A stretch of 64,000 bases of DNA, from positions 2,580,001 through 2,644,000 of the forward strand of contig NZ_CP011797.1 of assembly GCF_002795845.1 (NCBI RefSeq), written 5' to 3'. Shown here piece by piece: positions 1 to 11,845 of this stretch. The notes under the pieces were generated by a model. It did no database searches. It had not been told where the DNA came from and saw only the letters and a program-made list of their open reading frames with translations. The stretch is from Reinekea forsetii. Its GTDB lineage: Bacteria; Pseudomonadota; Gammaproteobacteria; Pseudomonadales; Natronospirillaceae. Position 1 is the stretch's first letter. Each line of letters starts with the position of its first letter. The translations under genes were made by a program, and so were the position numbers.

Positions 1-890
1 GGCACATCACTCACCAGCACCGCGTGAAAGCAATGGGCTATTTCAATGTAGTCATTCTGTGACCGGGGACCTTCGCACAAGTCGGCAAAGCGGAACAGGG
101 CGACATCGTCGTTGAGCCGACGGACTTTTATTGCGCGGCCTAGGACGTCCAATGAACTATTGGCCTCGACCTGTTCAGCATCCGGTGCCAAGCGATGAAA
201 ACTGGCCATCAGATTATCTTCGGCCGCCTGATCCAAGGGTGAATGAAATATTTCGACCTGTTTAAGAGTGCGCAGACGGTAGTCGGTGCCGCCGTCGACA
301 TTCAAGATTCGGGTATTGGCCTTGAGCAATTCGATGGCCGGTAGAAACAGGCTGCGCTGCAGGCCTTCTTGATAGAGCAGGTCTGGCACGATATTCGAGG
401 TAGCGATCAGCGTAACCCCTTCCTCAAATAGGGTACCCAGGAGATTGGCCAAGATCATGGCGTCGCCGATATCGCTGACAAAGAACTCATCAAAACACAG
501 CACTCGTGCCGATTGCGCAAATTCTCGGGCGACGATTTGCAGTGGGTTGGCCTTTCCTTTGTGAATATTGAGCTGTTGATGCACCAAGCGCATGAAATGG
601 TGGAAATGTAGGCGTTTCTTTTCTGGAAACGGCAGCGCGTCAAAAAAGGTGTCCATCAAATAGGTTTTACCCCGACCCACGCCGCCCCAAAAATAGATTC
701 CAGCTACCTTTTCAGGGCGTTTACCCAAGTGACTCATCAGGCGATTGAGGGGTCTACTTTCCTTCGCCGCGCGTATAATTAATTGTTCAAAAACCTCTTG
801 CAGGGCTTTAACTGCGGCCTCTTGCGAGCTATCGCGAGTAAAATCGTCGCGTGCTAAGTCTTTTTGATAGCGTGCCCAAGGTGTCGTCAT
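1..890 (-). CDS. zapE: ZapE/AFG1-like cell-division ATPase, C-terminus cut by window edge
   Basis: The reading frame is open from an ATG whose complement lies at 888-890 to the window edge (296 complete codons). The protein begins MTTPWARYQKDLARDDF. It has a Walker A motif GGVGRGKT at residues 69-76 and a Walker B motif LCFDE at about 131-135, both typical of the AFG1/ZapE P-loop ATPases. ZapE is known to associate with the Z-ring and modulate FtsZ bundling. About 60-80 C-terminal residues should lie outside the window. The gene is transcribed away from zapG, another division-associated gene. Family call is firm; division role is inferred from the family. Confidence 0.93.
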   Translation of the reverse strand, partial: MTTPWARYQKDLARDDFTRDSSQEAAVKALQEVFEQLIIRAAKESRPLNRLMSHLGKRPEKVAGIYFWGGVGRGKTYLMDTFFDALPFPEKKRLHFHHFMRLVHQQLNIHKGKANPLQIVAREFAQSARVLCFDEFFVSDIGDAMILANLLGTLFEEGVTLIATSNIVPDLLYQEGLQRSLFLPAIELLKANTRILNVDGGTDYRLRTLKQVEIFHSPLDQAAEDNLMASFHRLAPDAEQVEANSSLDVLGRAIKVRRLNDDVALFRFADLCEGPRSQNDYIEIAHCFHAVLVSDV

Positions 891-918
891 TTATGAATCC
901 CGGTGATAATAGTCGCGA

Positions 919-943
919 ATTGTAACGCCAACTGGCGCACAAT
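919..943. promoter_or_regulatory. Imperfect palindrome between divergent zapE and zapG
   Basis: The sequence ATTGTAACGCCA is followed almost at once by TGGCGCACAAT, a hyphenated inverted repeat with a 1-2 nt offset. It lies in the 158-bp divergent gap, about 30 bp upstream of zapE. It could be an operator or a short hairpin. No regulator can be assigned from the sequence. Confidence 0.25.
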
Positions 944-1048
944 CAATGAACCGGGGGCACAAATGTTTAAGCTCAGACATTATGGCTTGGCGTGGTCAAG
1001 ACGCTATACTATGCACAGACCTCGGATTAACACCTACTGGAGAACATA

Positions 1049-1507
1049 ATGCTGCAACTACAATGGACCACGTTTGCTGCGGCCATATTAGCCGCTCTAA
1101 TAATTGGCGGGCTACTCGGTCGGCTATTTTTGCGCAAAGACGGCCAAGATCGCTCCGGTCTGCGCCGTCAACTCGACGAGTTAAAACAGCAACACCAGTC
1201 CTATCAGATTGACGTGACGGAACACTTCAGTCGCACCAGCAATCTGATCGAGGAGATGAACTCAAACTATGCCCGCATCCAGGACCATCTGAATACCGGT
1301 GCAGAGCAGTTTGTTCGACCGGAGTACCGAATCGAGTCGGCGCGCAGCAATGAGGCGTCGCTAGAAGACTTGGCGCCGTTAAAAGTAGAAATTGAAGAAT
1401 CTATGGGTCCACGTGACTACGCGCCCAAGGATCCAGCGCAAGAAGGCATGTTGTCGGAGACCTACGGCCTGAAACGCGATGAATTGCTGCCGGAAGAGAG
1501 TAAGTAA
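1049..1507 (+). CDS. zapG: ZapG (YhcB/DUF1043) inner-membrane division protein
   Basis: A 152-residue protein with one N-terminal membrane segment (about residues 6-27, rich in A/L/I and ending GGLLGRLFLRK), then a charged heptad-like helix (about 33-75). This is the DUF1043 architecture of ZapG/YhcB, a membrane-anchored coiled-coil protein linked to division and envelope growth. The C-terminal third is acidic, low in hydrophobics and probably disordered. The start is supported by GGAGA 5 nt upstream. A longer overlapping ORF in another frame (from 946) has no family features and is not a gene. Confidence 0.88.
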   Translation: MLQLQWTTFAAAILAALIIGGLLGRLFLRKDGQDRSGLRRQLDELKQQHQSYQIDVTEHFSRTSNLIEEMNSNYARIQDHLNTGAEQFVRPEYRIESARSNEASLEDLAPLKVEIEESMGPRDYAPKDPAQEGMLSETYGLKRDELLPEESK

Positions 1508-1556
1508 CGCCCAGACTTACTGGAACAGAGATTTCGCATAGCCATATAACAAAATG

Positions 1557-1599
1557 CTCTTATAAGAGTAATTCAAATAACCAAAAGCTTTGCTATCAT
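1557..1599 (+). promoter_or_regulatory. Candidate cysDN promoter with upstream palindrome
   Basis: A perfect 12-bp palindrome CTCTTATAAGAG (1557-1568) is followed by TTCAAA (1572-1577), a 16-nt spacer and TATCAT (1594-1599), about 30 bp before cysD. The hexamers fit a weak sigma-70 promoter. cys genes are normally activated by the LysR-type protein CysB; the palindrome is a possible activator site, but this is inference from position. Confidence 0.35.
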
Positions 1600-1628
1600 T
1601 CGCTCACTGATTTTCTATCCGTGAGTGA

Positions 1629-2540
1629 ATGATGACCCTGCAAAACTTTACCCACCTGAAACAACTGGAAGCCGAAAGCATCCATATAATGCGTGAGGTT
1701 GTCGCCGAATTCGATAATCCGGTGATGCTCTATTCCGTCGGCAAAGACTCTGCGGTCATGCTGCATCTGGCGCTGAAGGCTTTCTATCCGGGCAAATTGC
1801 CGTTCAAACTGCTGCACGTCGATACCGACTGGAAATTCAAGGAAATGATTGAATTCCGTGACCAGGTAGCCAAGAAATATGACTTCGAGCTGATCGTCCA
1901 TAAAAACCAAGAGGGTTTGGACCAGGGTATTGGCCCCTTCAGTCATGGCAGTGCCAAACACACAGATATCATGAAGACCCAGGGCCTCAAGCAAGCGCTC
2001 GACAAGTATGGCTTCGATGCCGCGTTCGGCGGGGCTCGACGCGATGAGGAGAAGTCCCGCGCAAAGGAACGGGTCTATTCGTTCCGCGATCCCAATCATC
2101 GCTGGGACCCCAAGAGCCAACGTCCGGAACTGTGGAATATCTACAATGCCCGGCTCAATCGCGGCGAGTCGATTCGGGTTTTCCCGCTGTCCAACTGGAC
2201 CGAGCTGGATATTTGGCAATACATCCATCTGGAAAAAATCGACATCGTGCCGCTCTACTTTGCCAATGTCTTGCCAGTGGTCAACCGCAACGGCATGTTG
2301 ATCAATGTCAATGACGAGCGCATGGAGCTGTTACCGGGTGAACAGATCGAACATCTCAAGGTACGCTTTCGTACCCTGGGCTGTTACCCGCTGACCGGCG
2401 CAGTGGAATCCACTGCAGCGACCCTGCCTGAGATTATCCAAGAGATGTTGCTGACCACCACCAGTGAACGGCAAGGGCGCGCCATCGACCACGATTCATC
2501 CGGGTCGATGGAAAAGAAAAAACAGGAAGGTTATTTCTGA
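1629..2540 (+). CDS. cysD: Sulfate adenylyltransferase subunit 2
   Basis: CysD is the catalytic subunit of ATP sulfurylase, which makes adenosine 5'-phosphosulfate (APS) from sulfate and ATP in the cytoplasm, the first step of assimilatory sulfate reduction. The 303-residue length matches the family. The PP-loop SVGKDS is at residues 36-41 and [14 protein letters not shown] lies mid-protein. Two ATG codons are adjacent (1629 and 1632). cysN follows after 19 nt, so the two subunits are co-transcribed. No cysC, cysH or cysG is in the window. Confidence 0.97.
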   Translation: MMTLQNFTHLKQLEAESIHIMREVVAEFDNPVMLYSVGKDSAVMLHLALKAFYPGKLPFKLLHVDTDWKFKEMIEFRDQVAKKYDFELIVHKNQEGLDQGIGPFSHGSAKHTDIMKTQGLKQALDKYGFDAAFGGARRDEEKSRAKERVYSFRDPNHRWDPKSQRPELWNIYNARLNRGESIRVFPLSNWTELDIWQYIHLEKIDIVPLYFANVLPVVNRNGMLINVNDERMELLPGEQIEHLKVRFRTLGCYPLTGAVESTAATLPEIIQEMLLTTTSERQGRAIDHDSSGSMEKKKQEGYF

Positions 2541-2559
2541 TTTACGGAGTAAAAATACT

Positions 2560-4182
2560 ATGACCCACCAGTCAGATCTTATTGCGAGTGACATCGACGC
2601 TTACCTGTTAGCGCATCAAAACAAGGAACTGCTGCGCTTTTTAACCTGCGGCAGTGTCGACGATGGCAAATCAACCCTAATCGGCCGCCTGCTGCACGAT
2701 TCCAAGATGATCTATGAGGATCAACTCGCGGCGATCGAACAGGACAGTCAAAAGTCCGGAACCAACGGTGAAAAGATCGATTTGGCCTTGCTGGTCGATG
2801 GCCTGCAGGCCGAGCGCGAACAGGGCATCACCATCGACGTCGCCTACCGCTATTTCTCCACCAGCAAGCGTAAGTTCATTATTGCCGACACCCCGGGCCA
2901 TGAGCAGTACACCCGCAATATGGCCACCGGTGCGTCGACTTGCGATCTGGCGATCATCCTCATCGATGCTCGCTATGGGGTAATGACCCAAACTCGGCGC
3001 CACAGCTTTATTGCCCACCTATTGGGCCTAAAGCATCTTATAGTTGCCGTCAACAAGATGGATCTGGTTGACTACAGCGAGGATCGCTACAATGAGATTC
3101 AGCAGGACTACCTGACCTTGGCTGAGCAATTGAGCGTCCCCGACATTCGCTTTGTGCCGATGTCGGCGCTCGAGGGCGATAACGTGGTCAACCGCAGTAC
3201 AGCCATGTCCTGGTATCAGGGTGGAACACTGATGGAGCTGTTGGAAAGCATCGAAATCGCGCGCGATGTCGAGCTGAGCCAGTTCCGCTTCCCGGTCCAG
3301 TATGTCAATCGCCCGAACTTGGATTTCCGCGGCTATGCCGGCACCATTGCAGCCGGCATCGTCAAACTCGGTGATACGTTAACCGCCTTGCCGAGTGGCC
3401 ATAGCTCGACCGTGGCGAGTATCGTGACCTTTGATGGCGATATGGAACAGGCGCACGTTGGCCAGGCGGTCACCCTCACCTTGGCCGATGAAATCGACAT
3501 CAGTCGGGGCGATGTGCTGGTGCGCAGTGGCGAACAACCGCTGATCGGGCAAGCTTTTAAAACCAAGCTTATTTGGATGCATGAAGCGCCCTTGGTGGTT
3601 GGCCGGCAATATTTCTTTAAGCTCGGCAATCAGCTCAGCAGTGGTTCGGTCAGCCGGATTGACTGCCAGATTGACGTCAACACCTTTGCCACCAGTCAGG
3701 TGGACCAGTTGGCGCTGAACGCCATTGCCGATGTGACCATCCAGCTCAACAAACCGGTCGTGGCCGACGCCTATGGCGCCAATCGCCATACCGGCGCCTT
3801 TATCGTGATCGATCGACTCACCAATGGCACGGTCGGGGCGGGCATGATTGAAGCATTGGCGAGCGGCGTTGAAGCCGAGCGGGTGTCGGATCGAGAGCGT
3901 GAGCTGCGCCATCAACAACGCTCGGTTACGGTGCAATTGGCCGGTGACCAACCGGCAGAACAGGCGGTTGCCCTAGAGCAACGCCTGTTCAGCTTAGGCC
4001 ATACCGCTGTGGTGGTCAGCGCAGAAGATGCTCTGACCGTATGCCCCTATGTCGAGGCAGCCGGTCTGATTGCCATTGTCGCCGGTGGCGCGGCCCTGCC
4101 CTTCGGCCAGCGTTACGAAGATGCGCCGTTGAAAGATGTACTTAGCGCGTTAGCGCAGACGGGTATACTGCTAAGCCGCTAA
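2560..4182 (+). CDS. cysN: Sulfate adenylyltransferase subunit 1 with degenerate APS-kinase tail
   Basis: CysN is the GTPase subunit that drives the CysD reaction. The true start is the ATG at 2560, preceded by GGAG (2546-2549); an in-frame ATG at 2464 lies inside cysD. The G motifs are GSVDDGKST (residues 31-39), DTPGHEQYT and NKMD. At 540 residues it is longer than a stand-alone CysN (about 475) and shorter than a CysNC fusion (about 630). The last roughly 95 residues resemble the start of a fused Cys[10 protein letters not shown], then [11 protein letters not shown]. The P-loop GLSGSGKST is replaced by GDQPAEQAV. The kinase function is therefore predicted lost here. Confidence 0.95.
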   Translation: MTHQSDLIASDIDAYLLAHQNKELLRFLTCGSVDDGKSTLIGRLLHDSKMIYEDQLAAIEQDSQKSGTNGEKIDLALLVDGLQAEREQGITIDVAYRYFSTSKRKFIIADTPGHEQYTRNMATGASTCDLAIILIDARYGVMTQTRRHSFIAHLLGLKHLIVAVNKMDLVDYSEDRYNEIQQDYLTLAEQLSVPDIRFVPMSALEGDNVVNRSTAMSWYQGGTLMELLESIEIARDVELSQFRFPVQYVNRPNLDFRGYAGTIAAGIVKLGDTLTALPSGHSSTVASIVTFDGDMEQAHVGQAVTLTLADEIDISRGDVLVRSGEQPLIGQAFKTKLIWMHEAPLVVGRQYFFKLGNQLSSGSVSRIDCQIDVNTFATSQVDQLALNAIADVTIQLNKPVVADAYGANRHTGAFIVIDRLTNGTVGAGMIEALASGVEAERVSDRERELRHQQRSVTVQLAGDQPAEQAVALEQRLFSLGHTAVVVSAEDALTVCPYVEAAGLIAIVAGGAALPFGQRYEDAPLKDVLSALAQTGILLSR

Positions 4183-4193
4183 AGCAGAGCTTG

Positions 4194-4221
4194 CACCGGC
4201 CGTTCGAATGGACGGCCGGTG
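4194..4221. terminator. Hairpin between convergent cysN and nif3-like gene
   Basis: CACCGGCCGT and ACGGCCGGTG form a perfect 10-bp GC-rich stem around an 8-nt loop, between the two stop codons. It is followed on the plus strand only by a short T-rich stretch (GTACTTTGGT). It probably serves both convergent genes. Confidence 0.6.
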
Positions 4222-4248
4222 TACTTTGGTCTGGTCGAAACCCTTAGC

Positions 4249-4998
4249 TTACACCGGAATCGGCAGATCGATAAATTGCACTTCTAGATCGAACTGCGCG
4301 GCCAGATGATCACCCAAGGCCATCACCCCACCCCGTTCGGTCGCATGATGTCCGGCAGCAAAATAATGCACACCACTTTCGCGCGCCAGATGCACCGTCG
4401 GTTCGCTGATTTCACCGGATACGAAGGCATCGACGCCCGCGTCTATAGCCTGCTCCAAATACCCTTGGGCCGCGCCGGTACACCAGGCGATGGTCTCAAT
4501 ATCGTCCATTTCATCGCCAATATGTAGCACGTCAAAGCCCAGTGTGTCGCTTAACTTGCGCCGTAAACTGCCCCCCGTCTCGGTGCCCTCGACCGAGCCA
4601 TGCAGGGCGAGCGTGTCGCCCAGCTTGCCGGCAATGGTCCAGCCTAGGGTATGCGCCAACTGCACATTATTGCCAAAGCGCTCATGGGCATCGAGCGGTA
4701 GGTGATAGGCAAAGAGGCTGATGTCGTGTTCGAGCAGAGTGGCTATGCGGCTTTTTTTGATGCCGGTTAGGCATGGGTCTTCACCTTTCCAAAAATAGCC
4801 ATGATGGACCAGAATAGCTTGGGCATTGTGCGCAATGGCCTCTTCTATTAGCCGCTGACTGGCGGTCACACCGGTCACCAGCCGCTCGATGGTCGGTGCA
4901 CCTTCGACCTGCAGGCCATTGGGGCAATAGTCTTTGAACTGGCCAACCTGCAACAGTTGGTTGAGGTAGGCGTTTAGCTCCGATCTTAAAACAGGCAT
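4249..4998 (-). CDS. nif3: Nif3-like dinuclear metal-centre hexameric protein (YbgI type)
   Basis: This 249-residue protein belongs to the NIF3/YbgI family, which forms toroidal hexamers with a two-metal site; the cellular role is unsettled. Metal-binding signatures are visible: VHHGYFWK near residue 64, YHLPLDAH near 97, and HHATERGG near the C-terminus. The start is placed at the ATG whose complement ends at 4998, 8 nt after GGAG; an upstream in-frame ATG at 5031 lacks a ribosome binding site. In Pseudomonas this gene sits beside algW, whose place is taken here by malZ. Confidence 0.9.
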   Translation of the reverse strand: MPVLRSELNAYLNQLLQVGQFKDYCPNGLQVEGAPTIERLVTGVTASQRLIEEAIAHNAQAILVHHGYFWKGEDPCLTGIKKSRIATLLEHDISLFAYHLPLDAHERFGNNVQLAHTLGWTIAGKLGDTLALHGSVEGTETGGSLRRKLSDTLGFDVLHIGDEMDDIETIAWCTGAAQGYLEQAIDAGVDAFVSGEISEPTVHLARESGVHYFAAGHHATERGGVMALGDHLAAQFDLEVQFIDLPIPV

Positions 4999-5062
4999 GG
5001 TCACTCCGTGAGTTGTATCTATTGCGAACACTATGGCTTATTTAGCGCAAAGACAAGCTTCG

Positions 5063-6895
5063 CTAGGTGCGAGCGGCAACGGAGTCGTTTGCGCTGATCT
5101 GCCGTGACCAGAGCTGGAGCGACTTGTCCGGTGCGCCCACTTGACAGTCGAGCCCAATCATCTGCAGATCGCCATCGGCGTCAACTCGCTGCCAGGGTGC
5201 ATCCGAGCCGGGTAAGTTCAATTCAAACTGGAGCTCACAGGCTGCGCCTCGATTTAGTACAATTAAACACTGCTCATGATCGCTGATGCGGGCAAACACC
5301 ATGGCGTCTTGCTCGGCATAGAGATCAATCAGCGCACCCGCACTGAGCGCCGTAAAGGCTTTGCGATAGCCGATCCAACGTTGGCAAAAATCGAGCAGCT
5401 CATTATCCCATTGACGTTCATCCCAGGGAAAACAGCGCCGGCAGTCCGGATCTTGAGCGCCGACCAGGCCAATTTCGGTGCCATAATAAAGACAGGGTGT
5501 GCCTATATAGGTCATTAAGAAACCGATCGCGACCTGCAGTAAGGCGCGATCGTTCTGTACCATGGTGAGGAAGCGCGGGGTATCGTGACTGTCGAGCTGA
5601 TTAAATTGCAATAACTGGTGGTCGAACGATATCCGCGCCCGGGCCTCCCGCAGCCAACGGGCAAACTGGGTCGCGCTCAACTCAATCGGATGGTGAGCGA
5701 TATCCAGACCGGCTAGAAACGCACGCACTGGGTGGCCGAAGCCGAAGTAATTCATTGCACAGTCTTCCTGGTCGCCCTGCAACCAGCTGCTGGCTTCGAA
5801 GAAATGCTCGCCCAAGAGCAAGGCCTCACTGTTCTCTGCCTTAATGACCGCACGCAAGGTGCGCACATAATGGGCGTTATTTTTCGCACCCGGACCTTCG
5901 CCGATCATATGGATCACGTCCATACGCCAACCATCAATATTGTAGGGCGCTTGTAGCCAGTGTCGAATTACCGAGTCGGGGCCGGTTATCATGTCGGCTT
6001 GCACATCGGCGTTGGCAAAATCGAGCGTGGGCAGGCTATGATGATTTTTCCAGCTGGCGTACTCGTTATCAACACCGAAGACATATTTGGCTCGCTGGCG
6101 CGCATCACCGGCCAGTGCCGCTTGAAACCAAGGATGCAACGCACTGGTATGGTTGATAACCGCGTCCAATACCACTCTCATCCCGCGCAAATGGATGCCC
6201 TCTATAAGCTGTTGCAGGGCGCGGTTACCGCCGAAATGCGGGTCAACATTAAAATAGTCGACCGTGTCGTATTTATGGGACGATTGGGACTCGAAGACCG
6301 GGTTGAGATAGAGCGCGGTAACGCCCAGACGCTGTTGCAGATAGTCCAGTTTGTTATAGACCCCAATCAGATCGCCGCCGAAAAACTCAAAGCCACCCGT
6401 GCGCGGATCCGGCTCGTCGCCCCACTGTTTGATAACGATATCGGTTCGATTGAGATAGCGGTATTCGCCCGGTTGGGGCTTGAGGTGCGCATCGCCCTGG
6501 GCGAAGCGCTCGGGAAAGACCTGATAGAAAACTTGCGCGCCCGACCAAGTTGGCAGGCGGCGATCGTGACTGTAGCGGTACATATGGATATTACGCGGCA
6601 TATGCGGCTCGACCCCAGCCGCACCGAGCCAAGATGAACCCTGCGACCAAACCAGTTTAAACAGATACTCGGTTTGCTCTATATGTTGGCTTTTGTCGAT
6701 CAACGCCGTGTAGAAATGCCAAGTACCCTGATGTCCGTCTGCGACCATGGGCACGAGATACTCTTCGTTGTCCGGTTCAATGCGCACATAGAGGGCGTCT
6801 GGTTGCAGGCCATAGACTGCGAGCCTGACCCAGAGCTGGTCGTCACGGTCTTCCAGATAGCCGGGTATTGCATCATGAAAAGCAAGCAGACTCAT
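5063..6895 (-). CDS. malZ: Maltodextrin glucosidase / neopullulanase-like GH13 enzyme
   Basis: A 610-residue GH13 alpha-amylase-superfamily protein of MalZ length (about 604). An N-terminal beta-sandwich region (1-120) precedes the catalytic barrel, which opens with VFYQVFPERFAQGD. Catalytic motifs are DAVINH, DGWRMDVIH (nucleophile Asp), LLGEHFFEA (acid/base Glu) and LDSHDTPR (transition-state Asp). No signal peptide is seen, so it should act in the cytoplasm on maltodextrins. No other maltose genes are nearby and the gene stands alone between nif3 and hisC. Specificity (MalZ versus neopullulanase or cyclomaltodextrinase) cannot be settled by reading. Confidence 0.88.
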   Translation of the reverse strand: MSLLAFHDAIPGYLEDRDDQLWVRLAVYGLQPDALYVRIEPDNEEYLVPMVADGHQGTWHFYTALIDKSQHIEQTEYLFKLVWSQGSSWLGAAGVEPHMPRNIHMYRYSHDRRLPTWSGAQVFYQVFPERFAQGDAHLKPQPGEYRYLNRTDIVIKQWGDEPDPRTGGFEFFGGDLIGVYNKLDYLQQRLGVTALYLNPVFESQSSHKYDTVDYFNVDPHFGGNRALQQLIEGIHLRGMRVVLDAVINHTSALHPWFQAALAGDARQRAKYVFGVDNEYASWKNHHSLPTLDFANADVQADMITGPDSVIRHWLQAPYNIDGWRMDVIHMIGEGPGAKNNAHYVRTLRAVIKAENSEALLLGEHFFEASSWLQGDQEDCAMNYFGFGHPVRAFLAGLDIAHHPIELSATQFARWLREARARISFDHQLLQFNQLDSHDTPRFLTMVQNDRALLQVAIGFLMTYIGTPCLYYGTEIGLVGAQDPDCRRCFPWDERQWDNELLDFCQRWIGYRKAFTALSAGALIDLYAEQDAMVFARISDHEQCLIVLNRGAACELQFELNLPGSDAPWQRVDADGDLQMIGLDCQVGAPDKSLQLWSRQISANDSVAART

Positions 6896-7051
6896 CGCAA
6901 CTCTCTTTGGTTTTTAACATGGTTCGGTATTGAAACAGAGCTGGGCGCGAAAACTAAGGCGGATTTAGGCTGGGGGTGCATTGCAAATTGATTAGATAGA
7001 GCGAGCCGGGCATATGACTGGAGTCTATGCCTGGACTCGCGTGCTAAACGG

Positions 7052-8146
7052 CTACAAAATCTGCTGCAGCGCCGCGATCAGGAGAGCATTTTCGTCACTC
7101 GAAGAGACGTTAATTCTCAGGCAATCGTGCAGCGATGGGTGACCACCATGCAGTTTTTTGACCAGAATTCCGGCGTCTTTCAATTTCTGGTGAATATCCA
7201 CGGCCTGGCCTTCGGCCGTGCGCACCAAGATAAAGTTCGCCTGGCTCGGATACACCGTGAGGCTTTGAAACGCCGCCAAACTTTGGCTCAGTTGCTGCCG
7301 CTGACGCACTAATTCCTGGGTCTGGTTCATCAACACAGGATAGTGGTCCATGGCAAAGACAGCGGTCAGTTGTGTTAAGGCATTAATGTTATAAGGCAAG
7401 CGTAACTTATTAATCTGCTCGATCCAGGCCGGGTGACCAAACAACATACCCAGGCGTAAACCGGCTAGACCGACCTTGGAGAACGTGCGCATGATCAAAA
7501 GATTCGGAAACTCATCCAACCAGGCCAAATAATCGGCATCGGTAAAGGCGGTATAGGCCTCATCGATAACCACCAAGCCATTGGCCCGCTCCAGAATACG
7601 ACGCAACTTTTCATCGCCCCAAAGATTCCCGGTTGGGTTGTTGGGCTGAGCGAGAAAAATAACCGCCGGGTCTTCGACCTCTATGGCACGCAGGGTCGCC
7701 TCCAGGTCAAGATCGAAATCGCGATTCAATGGCATGCCAACATAGGTCATGCCCAGGAATTTGGCGACCATTTCATACATCACAAAGCTGGGTTCGGGCG
7801 CCATAATTTTCCGGCCCGAGCCGTTCACCACTAGGGCAATCAGCTGGATCAGTTCATCGGAGCCGTTGCCGAGCAAGATATCGATATCATCCGGTACATT
7901 GAACAGACGCCGAATGCTGTCCTTGACCTCGGGGGCATCGGGGTGCGGATAACGGTTCACATGGGCATCGGCCATCAACTCAGACCAGGCCTTTTGCATG
8001 GTCTCCGGCCAAACGAAGGGGTTTTCCATGGCATCGAGCTTGACCATGCCGGTCGAGTCTGGCACCGAGTAGGCACCAATATCACGGATCGTCTTATTCA
8101 CCCAACGATCTAAATGGGTATCCAGGCGGTCTCGAAAATCAGTCAT
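7052..8146 (-). CDS. hisC: Histidinol-phosphate aminotransferase
   Basis: A 364-residue class I/II PLP-dependent aminotransferase. It starts [17 protein letters not shown] and carries [28 protein letters not shown] and [14 protein letters not shown], the last holding the PLP-binding lysine. It converts imidazole-acetol phosphate to histidinol phosphate. Its start overlaps the end of hisD by 8 bp, so hisG-hisD-hisC is a translationally coupled run, as in Pseudomonas. Confidence 0.95.
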   Translation of the reverse strand: MTDFRDRLDTHLDRWVNKTIRDIGAYSVPDSTGMVKLDAMENPFVWPETMQKAWSELMADAHVNRYPHPDAPEVKDSIRRLFNVPDDIDILLGNGSDELIQLIALVVNGSGRKIMAPEPSFVMYEMVAKFLGMTYVGMPLNRDFDLDLEATLRAIEVEDPAVIFLAQPNNPTGNLWGDEKLRRILERANGLVVIDEAYTAFTDADYLAWLDEFPNLLIMRTFSKVGLAGLRLGMLFGHPAWIEQINKLRLPYNINALTQLTAVFAMDHYPVLMNQTQELVRQRQQLSQSLAAFQSLTVYPSQANFILVRTAEGQAVDIHQKLKDAGILVKKLHGGHPSLHDCLRINVSSSDENALLIAALQQIL

Positions 8147-9446
8147 TGATACGTTGCTCCGCGCTGCGGGCGTGGGCGGTTAAGAGTTCACCGCGCGCCA
8201 GTACTGATACGACCTTGCCCAATTCACTCGCCGCCGACGCCGAGGCGCCGATCAATGAGCTGCGTTTTTGGAAATCGTAGACCCCTAAGGGGCTGAAAAA
8301 TCGTGCCGTACCGCTGGTCGGCAGAACATGATTGGGTCCGGCGCAATAGTCGCCCAGGGCCTCAGAGGTATGCCGGCCCATAAAGATGGCACCGGCGTGC
8401 CGGATGTCGGGCAACCAGGCTTCAGGATCAGCCACCGACAGCTCCAAATGCTCTGGCGCGATCTTGTTGATCAACGCCTTGGCATCGTCGAGTTTGGGTA
8501 CCCAGATAAAGGCGCCTCGGGCATTGAGTGAGCGGCGTATGGTGTCGGCCCGTTCCATGGTCGGCAACAGGCGCTCGATCGCGGCCAGGGTTCGGCGCAA
8601 AAACTCCGCGTCATGGGAAATTAAGATAGCTTGGGCATCGTGGGAATGTTCGGCTTGGGAAAAGAGATCCATCGCGATCCAGTCCGGATCGGTCAGGCCG
8701 TCACAGATGACCAATATTTCACTCGGCCCGGCGATCATATCGATCCCGACCTTGCCAAAAACCTGCTGCTTCGCCGTTGCCACATAGGCATTGCCTGGGC
8801 CGACGATCTTATCAACGGCCGGCACCGTCTCGGTGCCATAGGCCAACGCCGCAATGGCTTGTGCGCCACCAAGCAGATAGACCTCGGTAACGCCGGCGAC
8901 AAAGGCCGCCCCCAAGACAAAGTCGTTGACCTGGCCACCCGGCGCCGGCGTGGTCATGATAATATCCCGAACCCCAGCGACCTTGGCCGGCAGAGCATTC
9001 ATAATAACCGAGGACGCCAGCGGTGCAACGCCGCCGGGCACATAGATACCGACTCGATCCATCGCCGTCACCTGCTGGCCTAAGACCACACCCAGATCAT
9101 CGGTATAGCGCCAGCTCTGGGCGATCTGCTTTTCGTGATAAGCGGTTACCCGCTCGGCGGAAAAGCGCAAGGCGGCTTTCTGCTGCGCCGGTAACCGTTC
9201 AAAGGCGGCGGCAATCTCGATCGCGCCCAAGCTTAGCTGCGCCATGGACTCGACCGGGAAGCGGTCGAATTGGTCCGACAGGCGGCACAGGGCGGCATCG
9301 CCCTCGGTGCGAACCTGCTGAATAATATCGGCCACGGTTTGCTGCAGGTTACCGTCAGAGACCGATTCCCAGGCCAAAAGCTGATTTAACGCCGTATCAA
9401 AACCGTCGTCAATCGAACGCAATTGCTTAATAGTTAGCGAACTCAT
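8139..9446 (-). CDS. hisD: Histidinol dehydrogenase
   Basis: This 435-residue zinc enzyme oxidises histidinol to histidine in two NAD-dependent steps. Family blocks are visible: [43 protein letters not shown], and APEHLEL with the catalytic Glu-His pair. Length is typical. It overlaps hisG by 4 bp (ATGA) upstream and hisC by 8 bp downstream. Confidence 0.97.
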   Translation of the reverse strand: MSSLTIKQLRSIDDGFDTALNQLLAWESVSDGNLQQTVADIIQQVRTEGDAALCRLSDQFDRFPVESMAQLSLGAIEIAAAFERLPAQQKAALRFSAERVTAYHEKQIAQSWRYTDDLGVVLGQQVTAMDRVGIYVPGGVAPLASSVIMNALPAKVAGVRDIIMTTPAPGGQVNDFVLGAAFVAGVTEVYLLGGAQAIAALAYGTETVPAVDKIVGPGNAYVATAKQQVFGKVGIDMIAGPSEILVICDGLTDPDWIAMDLFSQAEHSHDAQAILISHDAEFLRRTLAAIERLLPTMERADTIRRSLNARGAFIWVPKLDDAKALINKIAPEHLELSVADPEAWLPDIRHAGAIFMGRHTSEALGDYCAGPNHVLPTSGTARFFSPLGVYDFQKRSSLIGASASAASELGKVVSVLARGELLTAHARSAEQRIND

Positions 9447-10099
9447 GCTTGCTCCGAATTCCTTTTAATAGCTGCCGCCAACAGGGCGACTAGGGGTTTA
9501 ATAGTTTCGTCTTTCATCTTCAGGGCCAATCGGCTGGCCACCAAACGGCTGCTGATATCGGCGATAAACTCATCTGGAGCCAAACCATTGGCCTTTAGGG
9601 TATTGCCGGTATCGACTATATCCACAATGACATCGGCCAGATTCATAATGGGCGCCAGTTCCATACCGCCATACAACTTGATTAGATCGACCTGACGCCC
9701 CTGGTCGGCAAAGTAACGCCGCGCCACATTAATATATTTGGTGGCGACCTTTAACCTACCTGCCGGGAGGGCCACATCCTTCATCTTGGCCGTCATCAAT
9801 TGGCACTTGGCAATATTCAAATCGAGTAACTCATACATCTCTTCGGCACCGTGCTCCATCAGCACGTCCTTGCCGGAGACACCCAGATCTGCGACCCCAT
9901 ATTCAACATAGGTCGGCACGTCCACCGCCCGGATAATGATGAAATATACGTTGGGCTGCGTAGTTTCAAAAATAAGTTTACGGGATGTATGCACATCCTC
10001 AAGGGGCTCAATACCGGCTGCGGCAAATAGCGGCAAGGTTTCCTTTAAAATCCGCCCCTTGGACAGGGCAATGGTGATGCTCTCAGCACTTCGTTGCAT
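9443..10099 (-). CDS. hisG: ATP phosphoribosyltransferase, short form
   Basis: A 218-residue HisG that catalyses the first, committed step of histidine synthesis. The motifs [14 protein letters not shown] and [19 protein letters not shown] (PRPP-binding) are clear. It lacks the C-terminal regulatory domain of the long form (about 300 residues). Short HisG enzymes normally need HisZ for activity and feedback control; hisZ is not in the window and would be expected elsewhere in the genome. Confidence 0.96.
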   Translation of the reverse strand: MQRSAESITIALSKGRILKETLPLFAAAGIEPLEDVHTSRKLIFETTQPNVYFIIIRAVDVPTYVEYGVADLGVSGKDVLMEHGAEEMYELLDLNIAKCQLMTAKMKDVALPAGRLKVATKYINVARRYFADQGRQVDLIKLYGGMELAPIMNLADVIVDIVDTGNTLKANGLAPDEFIADISSRLVASRLALKMKDETIKPLVALLAAAIKRNSEQA

Positions 10100-10141
10100 G
10101 GTAACTCGCTAATCTGTTTAGTCAGGCTCTATAGATCCGAA

Positions 10142-10159
10142 AGGCGCTGTTGAGCGCCT
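10142..10159 (-). terminator. Hairpin in the murA-hisG gap
   Basis: AGGCGCT and AGCGCCT form a perfect 7-bp stem with a 4-nt loop, downstream of murA. In the transcript it is followed only by TTTCGG, a poor U-tract, so it may attenuate rather than end transcription into hisG. Confidence 0.35.
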
Positions 10160-10195
10160 ATGGGTCTATGAGAAAATGTATTCTGTCGAGCTCGA

Positions 10196-11700
<1,505 letters not shown>

Positions 11701-11845
11701 AGAGGGGTCTCATCATCAGAATAAAGGGGGCAAGAATATACGTAATAGAGGCACATATCGATATGAAAAACACTGTGCTCTGTACTGGCTCGCAAAATTT
11801 GCCACAGTATACACCCAAAGGCAGGCTTTTGGGCCCCCAGTCCGC

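Noticed and set aside
1596-2228. Long antisense ORF (210 codons) opposite cysD
   Set aside because: It lies wholly within the clear cysD frame, has no family features, and is explained by the codon bias of the real gene.
3379-3951. Antisense ORF of 190 codons opposite cysN
   Set aside because: Shadow of cysN; no recognisable motif or ribosome binding site.
5960-6637. 225-codon plus-strand ORF opposite malZ
   Set aside because: malZ has all GH13 catalytic motifs in its frame; the antisense product resembles nothing.
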